A stretch of 64,000 nt of DNA from Pseudomonas sp. GL-B-19. Its GTDB lineage: Bacteria; Pseudomonadota; Gammaproteobacteria; Pseudomonadales; Pseudomonadaceae. Made by a program: the position numbers and the translations under genes. The notes under the pieces are model-generated. The model was given only the letters and a program-made list of their open reading frames with translations, was not told the origin of the DNA and made no database searches. Shown here one piece after another: positions 20,845-30,306 of this stretch; position 1 is the stretch's first letter; the number at the start of each line of letters is the position of its first letter. The stretch is from assembly GCF_019956415.1 (NCBI RefSeq), contig NZ_JAHBDK010000012.1, positions 1 through 64,000 of the forward strand. The letters run 5' to 3'.

Positions 20845-21487
20845 GGCCTACAAACAACGCATGGTCGGCGCGCTGGTGCTGGTGGCGCTGGCGGTGATTT
20901 TCCTGCCGATGCTGTTTTCCCGTCAGGATGAGCAGCGTCAGGTGACAGTCGATGCGCCGGCGATGCCGCATGCACCGGAGCTGCCGCAAGTGCAGGTCGA
21001 GCCAGTAGCGGTGCCTGAGCCGCAGGCACTGCCTCAAGAGCCTGTGCCTAGCGATGATGAAATCGCTCAGCAGGAAGCGCCGTCGACGCCCGCTGCAACG
21101 ACGGCCCCTGTGGCTCCGGTACCTGTCGCCAAACCGACCGTCCCGGCACCTGTGCCAGCCGCCAAGGCTTCGACGCCGCCCGCTCAGCCTATCGCAGCTG
21201 CACCGACCAGGCCGGATACCACTCAAAGTCGCATCGATGCCAATGGCCTGTCGGTCAGCTGGTCGATTCAAGTGGCCAGCCTGTCGAATCGCGAAAGCGC
21301 GGAAAAATTGCAAAAAACCCTGCGCAGCCAAGGCTATAACGCCTATATCCGCTCGGCCGATGGCAAGAATCGGGTGTTCGTCGGGCCGCTGATCGAGCGT
21401 GCCGAAGCCGATCGTCTGCGCGATTTGTTGAGCCGCCAACATAACCTCAAGGGTTTTGTCGTGCGCTTCCAGCCCGAACGCGGTTAA
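20828..21487 (+). CDS. SPOR-domain membrane protein (DedD-like)
   Basis: A 219-residue protein with an N-terminal membrane segment (MVGALVLVALAVIFLPML), a long periplasmic Ala/Pro/Val linker, and a C-terminal SPOR domain (SWSIQVASLSNRESAEKLQ ... VGPLIERAEADRL) that binds denuded septal peptidoglycan. This is the layout of the DedD cell-division protein, which in E. coli also lies between folC and cvpA. The ATG at 20828 overlaps the end of folC. Confidence 0.88.
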   Translation: MALLDKAYKQRMVGALVLVALAVIFLPMLFSRQDEQRQVTVDAPAMPHAPELPQVQVEPVAVPEPQALPQEPVPSDDEIAQQEAPSTPAATTAPVAPVPVAKPTVPAPVPAAKASTPPAQPIAAAPTRPDTTQSRIDANGLSVSWSIQVASLSNRESAEKLQKTLRSQGYNAYIRSADGKNRVFVGPLIERAEADRLRDLLSRQHNLKGFVVRFQPERG

Positions 21488-21586
21488 AAACTATCGCTCC
21501 GATTTGAAATGCACTGACAATCGCCGCTTACCGATCAGCATGGGCTCTGCTAAAATGCGCCGCCTTATCCGTCTGTAGGCTGCACT

Positions 21587-22147
21587 GTGCCATTTACCTG
21601 GGTTGACTGGGCGATCGTTGCAATCGTCGCCATCTCCGCATTGATCAGTCTGAGCCGCGGCTTCGTCAAAGAAGCGCTGTCGCTGGTGACCTGGATCATT
21701 GCAGGAGCCGTTGCCTGGATGTTCGGTGGTTCATTGTCCGAGTACCTCGCCGGATATATCCAAACGCCGTCGGCTCGTGTGATCACGGGCTGTGCCATCA
21801 TGTTTGTCGCCACGTTAATCGTAGGCGCAATGATCAATTATCTTATCGGCGAATTGGTTCGCGTCACCGGGCTTTCCGGGACCGATCGATTCCTCGGCAT
21901 GGCCTTCGGCGCCGCGCGTGGCGTGCTGCTGGTGGTCGTGGCGGTCGGGCTGTTGAGCCTGGGGCCGGTACAGCAGGACGGGTGGTGGAAAGAGTCACAG
22001 CTCGTGCCAAAATTTCTATTGGTCGCAGACTGGTCCAAAAACCTGATTCTCGGGTGGAGCAGTCAGTGGCTTGCCAGCGGTATCAGCGTACCCGCTGAGA
22101 TACCGTTCAAGGAGCAACTCTTGCCAATGGCCAAAACGCCTCAGTGA
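21587..22147 (+). CDS. cvpA: CvpA family inner-membrane protein
   Basis: A 186-residue membrane protein with four hydrophobic segments and the family start FTWVDWAIVAIVAISALISL. It is named for colicin V production in E. coli; its basic function remains poorly defined. It starts with GTG after GTAGGCTG. purF follows 41 bp later, the conserved cvpA-purF pair. Confidence 0.92.
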   Translation: MPFTWVDWAIVAIVAISALISLSRGFVKEALSLVTWIIAGAVAWMFGGSLSEYLAGYIQTPSARVITGCAIMFVATLIVGAMINYLIGELVRVTGLSGTDRFLGMAFGAARGVLLVVVAVGLLSLGPVQQDGWWKESQLVPKFLLVADWSKNLILGWSSQWLASGISVPAEIPFKEQLLPMAKTPQ

Positions 22148-22188
22148 GTGTTGTTCAGTTCAGATCCATTAAGTAGGGGTTGCGTCGC

Positions 22189-23694
22189 ATGTGTGGCATC
22201 GTCGGTATCGTCGGTAAGTCGAACGTCAATCAGGCGCTGTATGACGCGCTAACCGTCCTCCAGCACCGCGGCCAGGACGCTGCCGGTATCGTGACCAGCC
22301 ATGATGGCCGGTTATTCCTGCGCAAGGATAATGGCCTGGTGCGTGACGTGTTCCATCAGCGTCACATGCAGCGCCTGGTCGGCCACATGGGCATTGGCCA
22401 TGTGCGTTACCCGACCGCGGGCAGCTCGACCTCGGCCGAAGCTCAACCGTTTTACGTCAACTCGCCTTACGGCATCACGTTGGCGCACAACGGTAACCTG
22501 ACCAACGTTGAACAGCTGGCCAAGGAGATTTACGAATCTGACCTGCGCCACGTCAACACCAACTCCGATTCGGAAGTCCTGCTGAACGTGTTCGCTCACG
22601 AACTGGCCCAGCGCGGCAAGTTGCAGCCAACCGAAGAAGACGTTTTCGCCGCTGTTACTGACGTGCACAACCGTTGCGTCGGTGGCTACGCAGTCGTAGC
22701 GATGGTGACCGGTTACGGCATCGTCGGTTTCCGTGACCCGCACGGCATCCGCCCGATTGTCTTCGGTCAGCGTCACACCGACGAAGGCGTCGAGTACATG
22801 ATCGCCTCCGAAAGTGTCTCCCTGGACGTACTCGGTTTCACCCTGATTCGCGACCTGGCGCCGGGCGAAGCGGTCTACATCACTGAAGACGGCAAGCTGC
22901 ACACCCGTCAGTGCGCGACCAACCCGTCCCTGACCCCGTGCATCTTCGAACACGTCTACCTGGCGCGTCCAGACTCGATCATCGACGGTGTTTCGGTCTA
23001 CAAGGCCCGTCTGCGCATGGGTGAGAAGCTCGCCGAGAAGATCCTGCGCGAGCGTCCGGATCACGACATCGACGTGGTCATCCCGATCCCGGATACCAGC
23101 CGCACCGCGGCCCTGGAGCTGGCGAACCACTTGGGCGTCAAGTTCCGCGAAGGCTTCGTGAAGAACCGCTACATTGGCCGGACCTTCATCATGCCGGGCC
23201 AGGCCGCACGGAAAAAATCCGTTCGCCAGAAGCTCAACGCGATCGAGCTGGAATTCCGTGGCAAGAACGTCATGCTGGTGGACGACTCGATCGTTCGCGG
23301 CACGACCTGCAAGCAGATCATCCAGATGGCCCGCGAAGCCGGCGCCAAAAACGTCTACTTCTGCTCCGCCGCACCGGCCGTTCGCTACCCGAACGTCTAC
23401 GGCATCGACATGCCGAGCGCCCACGAACTGATCGCCCACAACCGTTCGACCCAGGACGTTGCTGACCTGATCGGCGCTGACTGGTTGATCTATCAGGACT
23501 TGCCTGACTTGATCGAAGCGGTCGGTGGCGGCAAGATCAAGATCGACAAGTTCGATTGCGCGGTGTTCGATGGCCAATACGTCACCGGCGACGTCGACGA
23601 GGCTTACCTGAACAAGATCGAGCAGGCACGTAATGATGCCTCCAAGGTCAAGACGCAGGCAGTCAGTGCGATCATCGATCTGTACAACAACTAA
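22189..23694 (+). CDS. purF: Amidophosphoribosyltransferase
   Basis: A 501-residue enzyme for the first step of purine synthesis, PRPP plus glutamine to phosphoribosylamine. The class II glutamine amidotransferase domain begins [10 protein letters not shown], and the Cys at position 2 becomes the N-terminal nucleophile. This requires the ATG at 22189, not the upstream TTG at 22180. The phosphoribosyltransferase signature [14 protein letters not shown] is near residue 365. It forms an operon with cvpA and is followed by a REPIN, then metZ. Confidence 0.97.
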   Translation: MCGIVGIVGKSNVNQALYDALTVLQHRGQDAAGIVTSHDGRLFLRKDNGLVRDVFHQRHMQRLVGHMGIGHVRYPTAGSSTSAEAQPFYVNSPYGITLAHNGNLTNVEQLAKEIYESDLRHVNTNSDSEVLLNVFAHELAQRGKLQPTEEDVFAAVTDVHNRCVGGYAVVAMVTGYGIVGFRDPHGIRPIVFGQRHTDEGVEYMIASESVSLDVLGFTLIRDLAPGEAVYITEDGKLHTRQCATNPSLTPCIFEHVYLARPDSIIDGVSVYKARLRMGEKLAEKILRERPDHDIDVVIPIPDTSRTAALELANHLGVKFREGFVKNRYIGRTFIMPGQAARKKSVRQKLNAIELEFRGKNVMLVDDSIVRGTTCKQIIQMAREAGAKNVYFCSAAPAVRYPNVYGIDMPSAHELIAHNRSTQDVADLIGADWLIYQDLPDLIEAVGGGKIKIDKFDCAVFDGQYVTGDVDEAYLNKIEQARNDASKVKTQAVSAIIDLYNN

Positions 23695-23708
23695 ATCTCT
23701 ACCGGCCT

Positions 23709-23796
23709 GTAGGAGCTGGCTTGCCAGCGAAGGCAGTATCACAGGCAACGAAGATGTTGAATGTGATGCCCACTTCGCTGGCAAGCCAGCTCCTAC
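23709..23796. repeat. REPIN (GGCAAGCCAGCTCC subtype)
   Basis: The arms at 23709-23731 and 23774-23796 are exact inverse complements of 23 bases, identical in sequence to the pair at 9353-9416 but with a longer loop and the arms in swapped order. Confidence 0.9.
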
Positions 23797-23858
23797 ATAG
23801 GTGTCTCTCCTCAAGGCCGGTTTCGTATCTACTACCGAATAAGGCAAGGAGTGAGAAC

Positions 23859-25070
23859 ATGAGTCAGGATTGGGATGCCGGTCGGCTGGACAGCGACCTC
23901 GAAGGCGTAGCGTTCGATACCCTGGCCGTACGCGCCGGTCAGCACCGCACGCCGGAAGGCGAACACGGTGATCCGATGTTCTTCACCTCCAGCTACGTAT
24001 TCCGTACCGCTGCCGACGCGGCGGCACGCTTTGCCGGTGAAGTGCCGGGCAACGTCTACTCGCGCTACACCAACCCGACCGTGCGTGCATTCGAAGAGCG
24101 CATTGCCGCCCTGGAAAGTGCCGAGCAAGCCGTGGCCACTGCCACCGGCATGGCCGCGATCATGGCGGTGGTGATGAGCTTGTGCAGCGCCGGGGACCAT
24201 GTGTTGGTTTCTCGCAGCGTGTTCGGTTCGACCATCAGCCTGTTCGAAAAGTACTTCAAGCGCTTCGGCATCGAAGTCGATTACGTACCCCTGGCGGACT
24301 TGTCCGGTTGGGATGCGGCGATCAAATCCAACACCAAATTGCTTTTTGTCGAGTCGCCATCGAACCCGCTGGCAGAGCTGGTGGACATCGCCGCGCTGGC
24401 GGAAATTGCTCACGTCAAAGGCGCGATGCTGGTGGTCGACAACTGCTTCTGCACCCCGGCATTGCAGCAGCCGCTGACAATGGGGGCGGACATTGTCGTG
24501 CACTCGGCAACCAAGTTCATCGATGGCCAGGGCCGTTGCATGGGTGGTGTCGTGGCCGGTCGTAGCGAGCAAATGAAAGAAGTGGTCGGTTTCCTGCGCA
24601 CCGCCGGACCAACCCTCAGCCCGTTCAACGCCTGGATTTTCCTCAAGGGCCTTGAAACCCTGAACCTGCGGATGAAGGCGCATTGCGCCAACGCCCAGCA
24701 ACTGGCTGAGTGGCTGGAGCAGCAGGACGGCATCGAGAAAGTCCATTACGCCGGCCTGAAAAGCCATCCACAGCACGAACTGGCTCAGCGCCAGCAGAAA
24801 GGTTTCGGCGCGGTGGTCAGTTTCGAGGTCAAGGGTGGCAAAGAGGGCGCCTGGCGCTTTATCGATGCGACCCGCCTGATTTCGATCACGGCCAACCTCG
24901 GTGATACCAAGACCACCATCACCCACCCGAGCACCACCTCCCACGGCCGTTTGGCGCCGCAAGAGCGTGAAGCGGCGGGCATTCGTGACAGCCTGATCCG
25001 CATTGCGGTCGGCCTGGAAGACGTGGCTGACCTGCAAGCCGACCTGGCGCGCGGGTTGGCGGCCTTGTGA
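23859..25070 (+). CDS. metZ: O-succinylhomoserine sulfhydrylase
   Basis: A 403-residue PLP enzyme of the Cys/Met-metabolism family. In Pseudomonas it makes homocysteine directly from O-succinylhomoserine and sulfide. The PLP lysine is in [14 protein letters not shown], and the substrate region [15 protein letters not shown] is typical. The open frame extends upstream through the REPIN to 23721, but AAGGAGTGAGAAC before the ATG at 23859 fixes the start. The next gene overlaps its stop by four bases. Confidence 0.94.
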   Translation: MSQDWDAGRLDSDLEGVAFDTLAVRAGQHRTPEGEHGDPMFFTSSYVFRTAADAAARFAGEVPGNVYSRYTNPTVRAFEERIAALESAEQAVATATGMAAIMAVVMSLCSAGDHVLVSRSVFGSTISLFEKYFKRFGIEVDYVPLADLSGWDAAIKSNTKLLFVESPSNPLAELVDIAALAEIAHVKGAMLVVDNCFCTPALQQPLTMGADIVVHSATKFIDGQGRCMGGVVAGRSEQMKEVVGFLRTAGPTLSPFNAWIFLKGLETLNLRMKAHCANAQQLAEWLEQQDGIEKVHYAGLKSHPQHELAQRQQKGFGAVVSFEVKGGKEGAWRFIDATRLISITANLGDTKTTITHPSTTSHGRLAPQEREAAGIRDSLIRIAVGLEDVADLQADLARGLAAL

Positions 25071-25843
25071 TCGAGTTGCCTTCGCCGAAAATCGGGTCCA
25101 ATGGCCGTGTTGCACTGGTCACCGGTGCGGCGCGCGGCATTGGGTTGGGGATTTCGGCCTGGTTGATCAGCGAAGGCTGGCAGGTGGTGCTGAGCGATCT
25201 GGATCGGGTGCGCGGTTCGAAAGTGGCGAAGGTGCTGGGCGACAATGCCTGGTTTATCGCCATGGATGTCTCGAATGAAGGGCAGGTGGCGTTGGGCGTC
25301 GCCGAGGTGCTGGGCCAGTTCGGGCGCCTGGATGCGCTGGTGTGCAACGCGGCGGTGGCAGATCCGCACAACATTACGCTGGAAAGCCTCGATCTGGCCT
25401 ACTGGAACCGCGTCTTGGCGGTGAACCTCAGTGGGCCAATGCTGTTGGCCAAACACTGTGCGCCGTACCTGCGCGCGCACAGCGGCGCGATCGTCAACCT
25501 GGCCTCGACCCGCGCCGGGCAGTCGGAGCCCGACACAGAGGCTTACGCGGCGAGCAAGGGCGGCTTGTTAGCGCTGACTCACGCATTGGCGATCAGTCTT
25601 GGGCCGGAAATACGTGTGAATGCGGTCAGCCCTGGCTGGATCGACACGCGAGACCCTTCTGTGCGGCGTGCCGAGCCGCTGACGGATGCCGATCATGCCC
25701 AGCATCCGGCGGGCAGGGTAGGGACGGTCGAAGATGTCGCGGCGATGGTAGCGTGGTTGCTGTCGAAGAATGCCGGTTTTGTCACGGGTCAGGAATTCGT
25801 GGTCGATGGTGGCATGACCAAGAAGATGATTTACAGCGAATAG
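25067..25843 (+). CDS. SDR family oxidoreductase
   Basis: A 258-residue short-chain dehydrogenase/reductase. The nucleotide-binding [11 protein letters not shown] is near residue 20, the NNAG-equivalent reads CNAAVAD, the catalytic Ser and Tyr-x3-Lys are in NLASTRAG and YAASKGG, and the C-terminus ends [14 protein letters not shown]. The start is a GTG overlapping the metZ stop (GTGA), so it is cotranscribed with metZ. The substrate is unknown. Confidence 0.88.
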   Translation: MIELPSPKIGSNGRVALVTGAARGIGLGISAWLISEGWQVVLSDLDRVRGSKVAKVLGDNAWFIAMDVSNEGQVALGVAEVLGQFGRLDALVCNAAVADPHNITLESLDLAYWNRVLAVNLSGPMLLAKHCAPYLRAHSGAIVNLASTRAGQSEPDTEAYAASKGGLLALTHALAISLGPEIRVNAVSPGWIDTRDPSVRRAEPLTDADHAQHPAGRVGTVEDVAAMVAWLLSKNAGFVTGQEFVVDGGMTKKMIYSE

Positions 25844-25890
25844 CCCTAAAGCAGTGGCTACTACAGGTTGATGTTGGATGTGCCGGCCTC

Positions 25891-25974
25891 TTCGCGAGCA
25901 GGCTCGCTCCCACAGTAGTTCGCGTATCTTCAGGGAGGATGCATTTCTAATGTGGGAGCGAGCCTGCTCGCGAA
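25891..25974. repeat. REPIN (GCGAGCAGGCTCGCTCCCACA subtype)
   Basis: The arms at 25891-25914 and 25951-25974 are perfect 24-base inverse complements with a 36-base loop, just after the metZ-SDR operon. Confidence 0.92.
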
Positions 25975-26090
25975 AGCTGTCTGGCAGTTGTCTGGATTGA
26001 CACGATTTTGTCTTTTTCAGAAAAACTTCAATCCTGCTATTGACTTAGGTTCGGTACCTGCGTAAATTTCGCGGCCTCGGAGATGCAAAC

Positions 26091-26166
26091 GGGTGATTAG
26101 CTCAGCTGGGAGAGCGTCTGCCTTACAAGCAGAATGTCGGCGGTTCGATCCCGTCATCACCCACCA
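26091..26166 (+). tRNA. tRNA-Val (anticodon TAC)
   Basis: A 76-base cloverleaf with acceptor GGGTGAT pairing ATCACCC, discriminator A and encoded CCA. The anticodon stem TCTGC/GCAGA holds the loop CTTACAA, with TAC at 26124-26126, and the T-loop is TTCGATC. First of a three-tRNA cluster. Confidence 0.97.
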
Positions 26167-26221
26167 CTTCCGAGAGTCTTGCGAAAGCAAGATGGAAGCT
26201 GTAAAAAGCCTCCACCGACGC

Positions 26222-26298
26222 GCAGCGGTAGTTCAGTCGGTTAGAATACCGGCCTGTCACGCCGGGGGTCGCGGGTTCGAGTCCCGTCCGCTGCGCCA
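26222..26298 (+). tRNA. tRNA-Asp (anticodon GTC), copy 1
   Basis: A 77-base cloverleaf with acceptor GCAGCGG pairing CCGCTGC, discriminator G and encoded CCA. The loop CTGTCAC has anticodon GTC at 26256-26258. It is 55 bp after tRNA-Val. Confidence 0.97.
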
Positions 26299-26391
26299 TA
26301 TTTTCCGGATCAGATTTATCTGCTTCGAGATTGAAAAGCTTCTGAGTTTTCAATCAGACGAGTTACTTGGACGAAAGTCCAAAGCGATACG

Positions 26392-26468
26392 CAGCGGTAG
26401 TTCAGTCGGTTAGAATACCGGCCTGTCACGCCGGGGGTCGCGGGTTCGAGTCCCGTCCGCTGCGCCAT
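26392..26468 (+). tRNA. tRNA-Asp (anticodon GTC), copy 2
   Basis: Identical over all 77 bases to the copy at 26222. The duplication includes the flanking bases CGCAGCGG at the 5' side and CCATAT at the 3' side. The three tRNAs are probably processed from one transcript. Confidence 0.97.
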
Positions 26469-26552
26469 ATCTGCTACAAGGCCCACTGAACGCCTTGGAG
26501 CTACGAAGAAAGCCGCTGGTTATGCCAGTGTTTACTTCGAGTCGATAGCAAA

Positions 26553-26582
26553 GACCCTGGTCGAAAGACTGGGGTTTTTTGT
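26553..26582 (+). terminator. Terminator of the tRNA-Val/Asp cluster
   Basis: The stem ACCCTGGTC with GACTGGGGT (two wobble pairs) around GAAA is followed by TTTTTT, 85 bp after the last tRNA. Confidence 0.8.
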
Positions 26583-26940
26583 GTCTGAAATTTGGCTTTT
26601 CCTTCTCTTTTATTCTCCCTTGCCGGGGCTTTCTGCCTACCTTTCTCCTTGACCTTCTGTAGGTCTTTCGCGACGACGACGTCTGGCAGGGTTGGCCTTG
26701 GCCTCACAACTGCTGACCTCATCAATTCTTGTAATAAAAAAATCACAATATTTTAATTCTCCGGTCAGTTTTTTGTATTGGGCTGTTTGCCGCAAGCGCA
26801 TAAGCCTATAAACTTAACCTTTCGGTCAGCTTTGCAATGTCATTTCAGCCCTTTGTTTCGTCAATAAGGGTTTCTGCACGACTCGAGATTTCCAGTACAT
26901 AATCAAAAGGGCGGGTCCCTAACCGCCCAGAGGATGATCC
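26583..26940. other. Gene-free interval upstream of the molybdopterin oxidoreductase operon
   Basis: No convincing coding frame is seen. The right half is AT-rich, and CGGTCAG occurs in two similar contexts around 26762 and 26823, possible half-sites of a regulator of the operon that starts at 26941. A weak AG-rich site (AGAGGATGATCC) precedes the start codon. No terminator or RNA gene is recognised. Confidence 0.4.
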
Positions 26941-29772
26941 ATGTCCAACCGTGATATATCCCGGCGCTCGTTCCTTCAGGGCGGGCTGGTAGCGGGTGTG
27001 AGCGTGACGCTCACGCCATTGAGCAGCCAGGCGCTGGCAGCCTTGATGGAAAACAGCGTGACCGTGCCGTCCGAGCAATGGCTCGGCAACAACGGCAAGG
27101 CGCGCTCGCGCAACGATGCCTTGTCGAAAGTCTGCGGCAGCAAAGTCTTTGCCCGCGACATCCGCGCCAAGGACATGCCGGGCTGGCCGCAGCAGCAAGG
27201 CCACGCCATGCTGCTGAAAACCATCAAGGCCGACCGCATCTACGCGGGCATGGACCTGTCGTGGCTCGGCACCGAGTTGCAGCCTGACCGCATCGTCACC
27301 GCTGCCGACCTGGAGAAAGACGGCATCGTCTTCCCGGAAGAGCACGCGCCAGATCCGCTGCTGCCGGAAGGCAAAGTGCCAATGTTCATCGGTCACCCCG
27401 TGGCGATCCTGATCTGGAACGACTTCGAGCGTTTCCGGCAGGCCAAGGCCAAGCTCAAATTCAATGACAAAGCAATCCGCTACGGTGATATAGCGCCGTT
27501 CTACGAACGCGATCCCTACGGCAGCTTCCGCTATGTGCGCGTGGGCGGGGCGACCTCGGCGGACGAGGACGAATTTGCCAGCCTCAAGGACTCGATCCTG
27601 TTCCCGATGCTGCGCAACCGTCGCCCGGTGTGGAATTCCCAGCCGAACCTGCACGGCAATCTGACCGAGCGCGGTTTGTTCTACGCTGATCGCATGAAGC
27701 AGCAGATCGACACGCCGCCTGACAACTGGCTGGTATTCGACGAGCGCTACAAGACGCCATCGATTGAGCCGGCCGCGTTGGAGCCGGACAACGGCAACGG
27801 CTGGTACGACCCTGCAACCAAGACCCTGCATTTCGTCGTGGCCACTCAGTGCCCACTGGAAGCCGCGACTGAAACCGCGAAAATGATCGCCCCGTCGCGT
27901 TTCGGCCTGGCGCACCTGAACATGCACCCGGGTTACACCGTCGGCTACGGCTCCAAAGACCACAATATTTTCGTCTACTACGCAGCCCTCGCGGCGTTGT
28001 ACGGCGCGGGCGTTCCGGTGCGTCTGGCCAACGACCGGTACGAGCAGTTTCAGAGCGGCATCAAGCGTCACCCGTTTGACATCCACTACCAGTTGGCGGT
28101 GGACAAGAACGATCACAGCTTCAAGATTTTCCGCGCCGACATGAGCGTCGACGGCGGCGGGCGAGTGAACTACAGCGCGTCGGTGGCGGCGGTTGGCGCC
28201 ACGGCGGCGCAGTCGATCTACTACATGCCGCAGAACGATTTGCAGGTCACGGCCTATCATTCCCGCGCCGTTGAAGCCGGCTCGATGCGGGGTTACGGCA
28301 CACTGCAAAGCATGGCGTCCACCGAAATGATGGTCGACGAAATTGCCGATCGCCTCGGCATCGACGCCATCGATCTGCGCAAGAAAAACGCTATGGTCTC
28401 GGGTATGAAAAATACCCAGGGCGCGGTGCCGGCGGGTGCTTTGCGCTTGCACGAGATTCTCGACAAGGCTGCCGTTCACGACGTCTGGAAAAACCGCGAC
28501 GCGATCAAAAAGCAACGCGAAGCGCAGGATCCGGACAACTGGTACGGCGTCGGTTTCGCCATCTGTCAGAAAGACTTCGGCACGGGTTCTGAAGCGCCGA
28601 TGGCCAGCATCGAGTTCACCGCGCAAGGGCACGTCACCCTACGCCACATCGGTATCGAAATCGGCACCGGCATGTCCACTTCTCAAGCTCTGGTCGTGGC
28701 CGATTTCCTCGGTGTTGCGGCGACCGAAGTGAAGACCGGCGAGACCGAATGGAAGGAGTTGCAGCTGATCAGCGGCGGCAACCCTTACATCATGAGTCAG
28801 GCCGAGCAAGACAGTTTGCTGCGTAACCCGCGCTGGGTCGGCAAGATCGCCTCGGCCTCGTCGGCCACCAACTCGGCTTATTACTTCAGCCACGCCACCC
28901 GTGAAGCGGCGCGCGTGCTGTTCAACCACGGCTTGTGGCCGGCAGCGATGCAGATCTGGAGTCAGGGTCCTTATGGTGGTGCGGCCAACCCTTATGTGGT
29001 GCGTCGCGAAGATGCGCATTGGGTCGACGGCAAACTCACCGCCAACGGCATGCAGCCACTGAGCTTTGAGCAACTGGCCAAGCACGCCCACGAGCGTGGC
29101 CTGGTCACTGGCGCAACCGTGCACGGTTTCAACCGTTGGAGCTGGGCCGATGCCGAGTTCAGCATCGATGGCGTGCGCGAACGTCTGCCGCTCGATGGCC
29201 TGGCGGTCAAGTACGGCGACGGCGCTCCGAGCGTGAAAAAGGCGCAGATGAACAGCGCAGGTTTCCATCTGCTGGATCGCCAGAACGTGCATTACCCCGA
29301 CACTCAGCTGAACAACGCGGCAGTGACTTACTACAGCCCGGTCGCGACGCTGGTGGAACTGAAAGTCAACAAAGGCTCGGCCGAAGTGCAAGTGCTCAAC
29401 CATCATTCATGGGTTGAGTGCGGTCGGGTGCTGGTGGAAGAGCTGGTCAAGGGCCAGGTCGAAGGCGGAATCGCCATGGGCATTGGTCATGCGTTGATGG
29501 AAGAGATGCCGCTGTACGAAGGCGGGCCGGGGGAGGGTGACTGGAACTTCAACCGTTACCGCCTGCCGATGGCGCGTCATGTGGCGGTCTGGAAGCAGAC
29601 GTCTGAAATCCTGCCGCCGCTGTCGCCAAGCGATCCATCGAAGGGCATTGCCGAAGTGGTGATGATCCCGGTGGTCGGTGCCATCGGTAACGCTGTGGCA
29701 CACGCCATCGGCAAACGGGTCCGCGACCTGCCTATCACTTCTGCACGCATCAAGGAGGCCCTCAATGGCTAA
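26941..29772 (+). CDS. Molybdopterin-binding subunit of an aldehyde/isoquinoline-type oxidoreductase
   Basis: A 943-residue catalytic subunit of the xanthine dehydrogenase superfamily, closest in layout to the IorB/aldehyde dehydrogenase group. It opens with a Tat signal (SRRSFLQGG and a hydrophobic run), so the folded, cofactor-loaded enzyme should reach the periplasm. A glycine-rich Moco-binding region (RGYGTLQSMASTEMMVDEIA) lies near residue 450, and the C-terminal GIAEVVMIPVVGAIGNA carries the expected catalytic-type Glu. With the following 2Fe-2S and cytochrome genes it should pass electrons from an aldehyde or N-heterocycle to the respiratory chain. The substrate is not determinable. 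It overlaps the next gene by 8 bp. Confidence 0.9.
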   Translation: MSNRDISRRSFLQGGLVAGVSVTLTPLSSQALAALMENSVTVPSEQWLGNNGKARSRNDALSKVCGSKVFARDIRAKDMPGWPQQQGHAMLLKTIKADRIYAGMDLSWLGTELQPDRIVTAADLEKDGIVFPEEHAPDPLLPEGKVPMFIGHPVAILIWNDFERFRQAKAKLKFNDKAIRYGDIAPFYERDPYGSFRYVRVGGATSADEDEFASLKDSILFPMLRNRRPVWNSQPNLHGNLTERGLFYADRMKQQIDTPPDNWLVFDERYKTPSIEPAALEPDNGNGWYDPATKTLHFVVATQCPLEAATETAKMIAPSRFGLAHLNMHPGYTVGYGSKDHNIFVYYAALAALYGAGVPVRLANDRYEQFQSGIKRHPFDIHYQLAVDKNDHSFKIFRADMSVDGGGRVNYSASVAAVGATAAQSIYYMPQNDLQVTAYHSRAVEAGSMRGYGTLQSMASTEMMVDEIADRLGIDAIDLRKKNAMVSGMKNTQGAVPAGALRLHEILDKAAVHDVWKNRDAIKKQREAQDPDNWYGVGFAICQKDFGTGSEAPMASIEFTAQGHVTLRHIGIEIGTGMSTSQALVVADFLGVAATEVKTGETEWKELQLISGGNPYIMSQAEQDSLLRNPRWVGKIASASSATNSAYYFSHATREAARVLFNHGLWPAAMQIWSQGPYGGAANPYVVRREDAHWVDGKLTANGMQPLSFEQLAKHAHERGLVTGATVHGFNRWSWADAEFSIDGVRERLPLDGLAVKYGDGAPSVKKAQMNSAGFHLLDRQNVHYPDTQLNNAAVTYYSPVATLVELKVNKGSAEVQVLNHHSWVECGRVLVEELVKGQVEGGIAMGIGHALMEEMPLYEGGPGEGDWNFNRYRLPMARHVAVWKQTSEILPPLSPSDPSKGIAEVVMIPVVGAIGNAVAHAIGKRVRDLPITSARIKEALNG

Positions 29773-30304
29773 CCGTCCGCTCCAACTGACCCTCAACGGT
29801 CAAACCGTCGGCCCGGTGGACATCCCTGATGACCTGCCGATGATCGATTACCTGCACGAATACAAAAACCTCACTGGCTCGCGTTTGGGTTGCGGACAGG
29901 GTATTTGCCATGCGTGCGTGGTGATCGTCGATAACCCGGACGGCACCAGCGAAGAAGTGCGCACCTGCATCACCGGGGCGCATTACTTTGAAGGCAAAAA
30001 AGTACGCACCATCGAAGGCCATGCGAAACGCGACGAGCAGGGCAAAGTCACTGAGCTGAACCCGATCCAGCAGCGCTTCGTCGACGAATTCGCCTTCCAG
30101 TGCAGCTACTGCGCGCCGGGTTTCGTAAATGCCGCGACCGTGTTGGTGGAAAAGCTGCAACGTCAGCCCATCGTCAAAAGCCAGCTGGAAAAAGTCATCG
30201 AGGACAGCCTCGGACACCACATCTGCCGTTGCACTGGCTACGTGCGCTACTACAGCGCGACGCGCAATGTGCTGACCGATCTCGGCCTGGTCAAGGAGGG
30301 TTAA
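29765..30304 (+). CDS. (2Fe-2S)-binding subunit of the molybdenum oxidoreductase
   Basis: A 179-residue electron-transfer subunit with two 2Fe-2S clusters. The plant-ferredoxin type ligands are in GCGQGICHAC plus a later Cys, and the second cluster in CSYCAPGFV and ICRCTGYV. It has no signal peptide, so it is probably co-exported as a complex with the Tat-tagged catalytic subunit. The ATG at 29765 lies within the end of the previous gene, which couples their translation; the longer upstream frame is not needed. Confidence 0.93.
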   Translation: MANRPLQLTLNGQTVGPVDIPDDLPMIDYLHEYKNLTGSRLGCGQGICHACVVIVDNPDGTSEEVRTCITGAHYFEGKKVRTIEGHAKRDEQGKVTELNPIQQRFVDEFAFQCSYCAPGFVNAATVLVEKLQRQPIVKSQLEKVIEDSLGHHICRCTGYVRYYSATRNVLTDLGLVKEG

Positions 30305-30306
30305 GC

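Noticed and set aside
26501..26746. 81-residue minus-strand frame after the tRNA cluster
   Set aside because: It is read through the tRNA terminator, has Lys/Arg-rich low-quality sequence and no ribosome site.
26845..28632. 595-residue minus-strand frame over the molybdopterin subunit
   Set aside because: Antisense of the Tat-tagged catalytic subunit, which has full family motifs.
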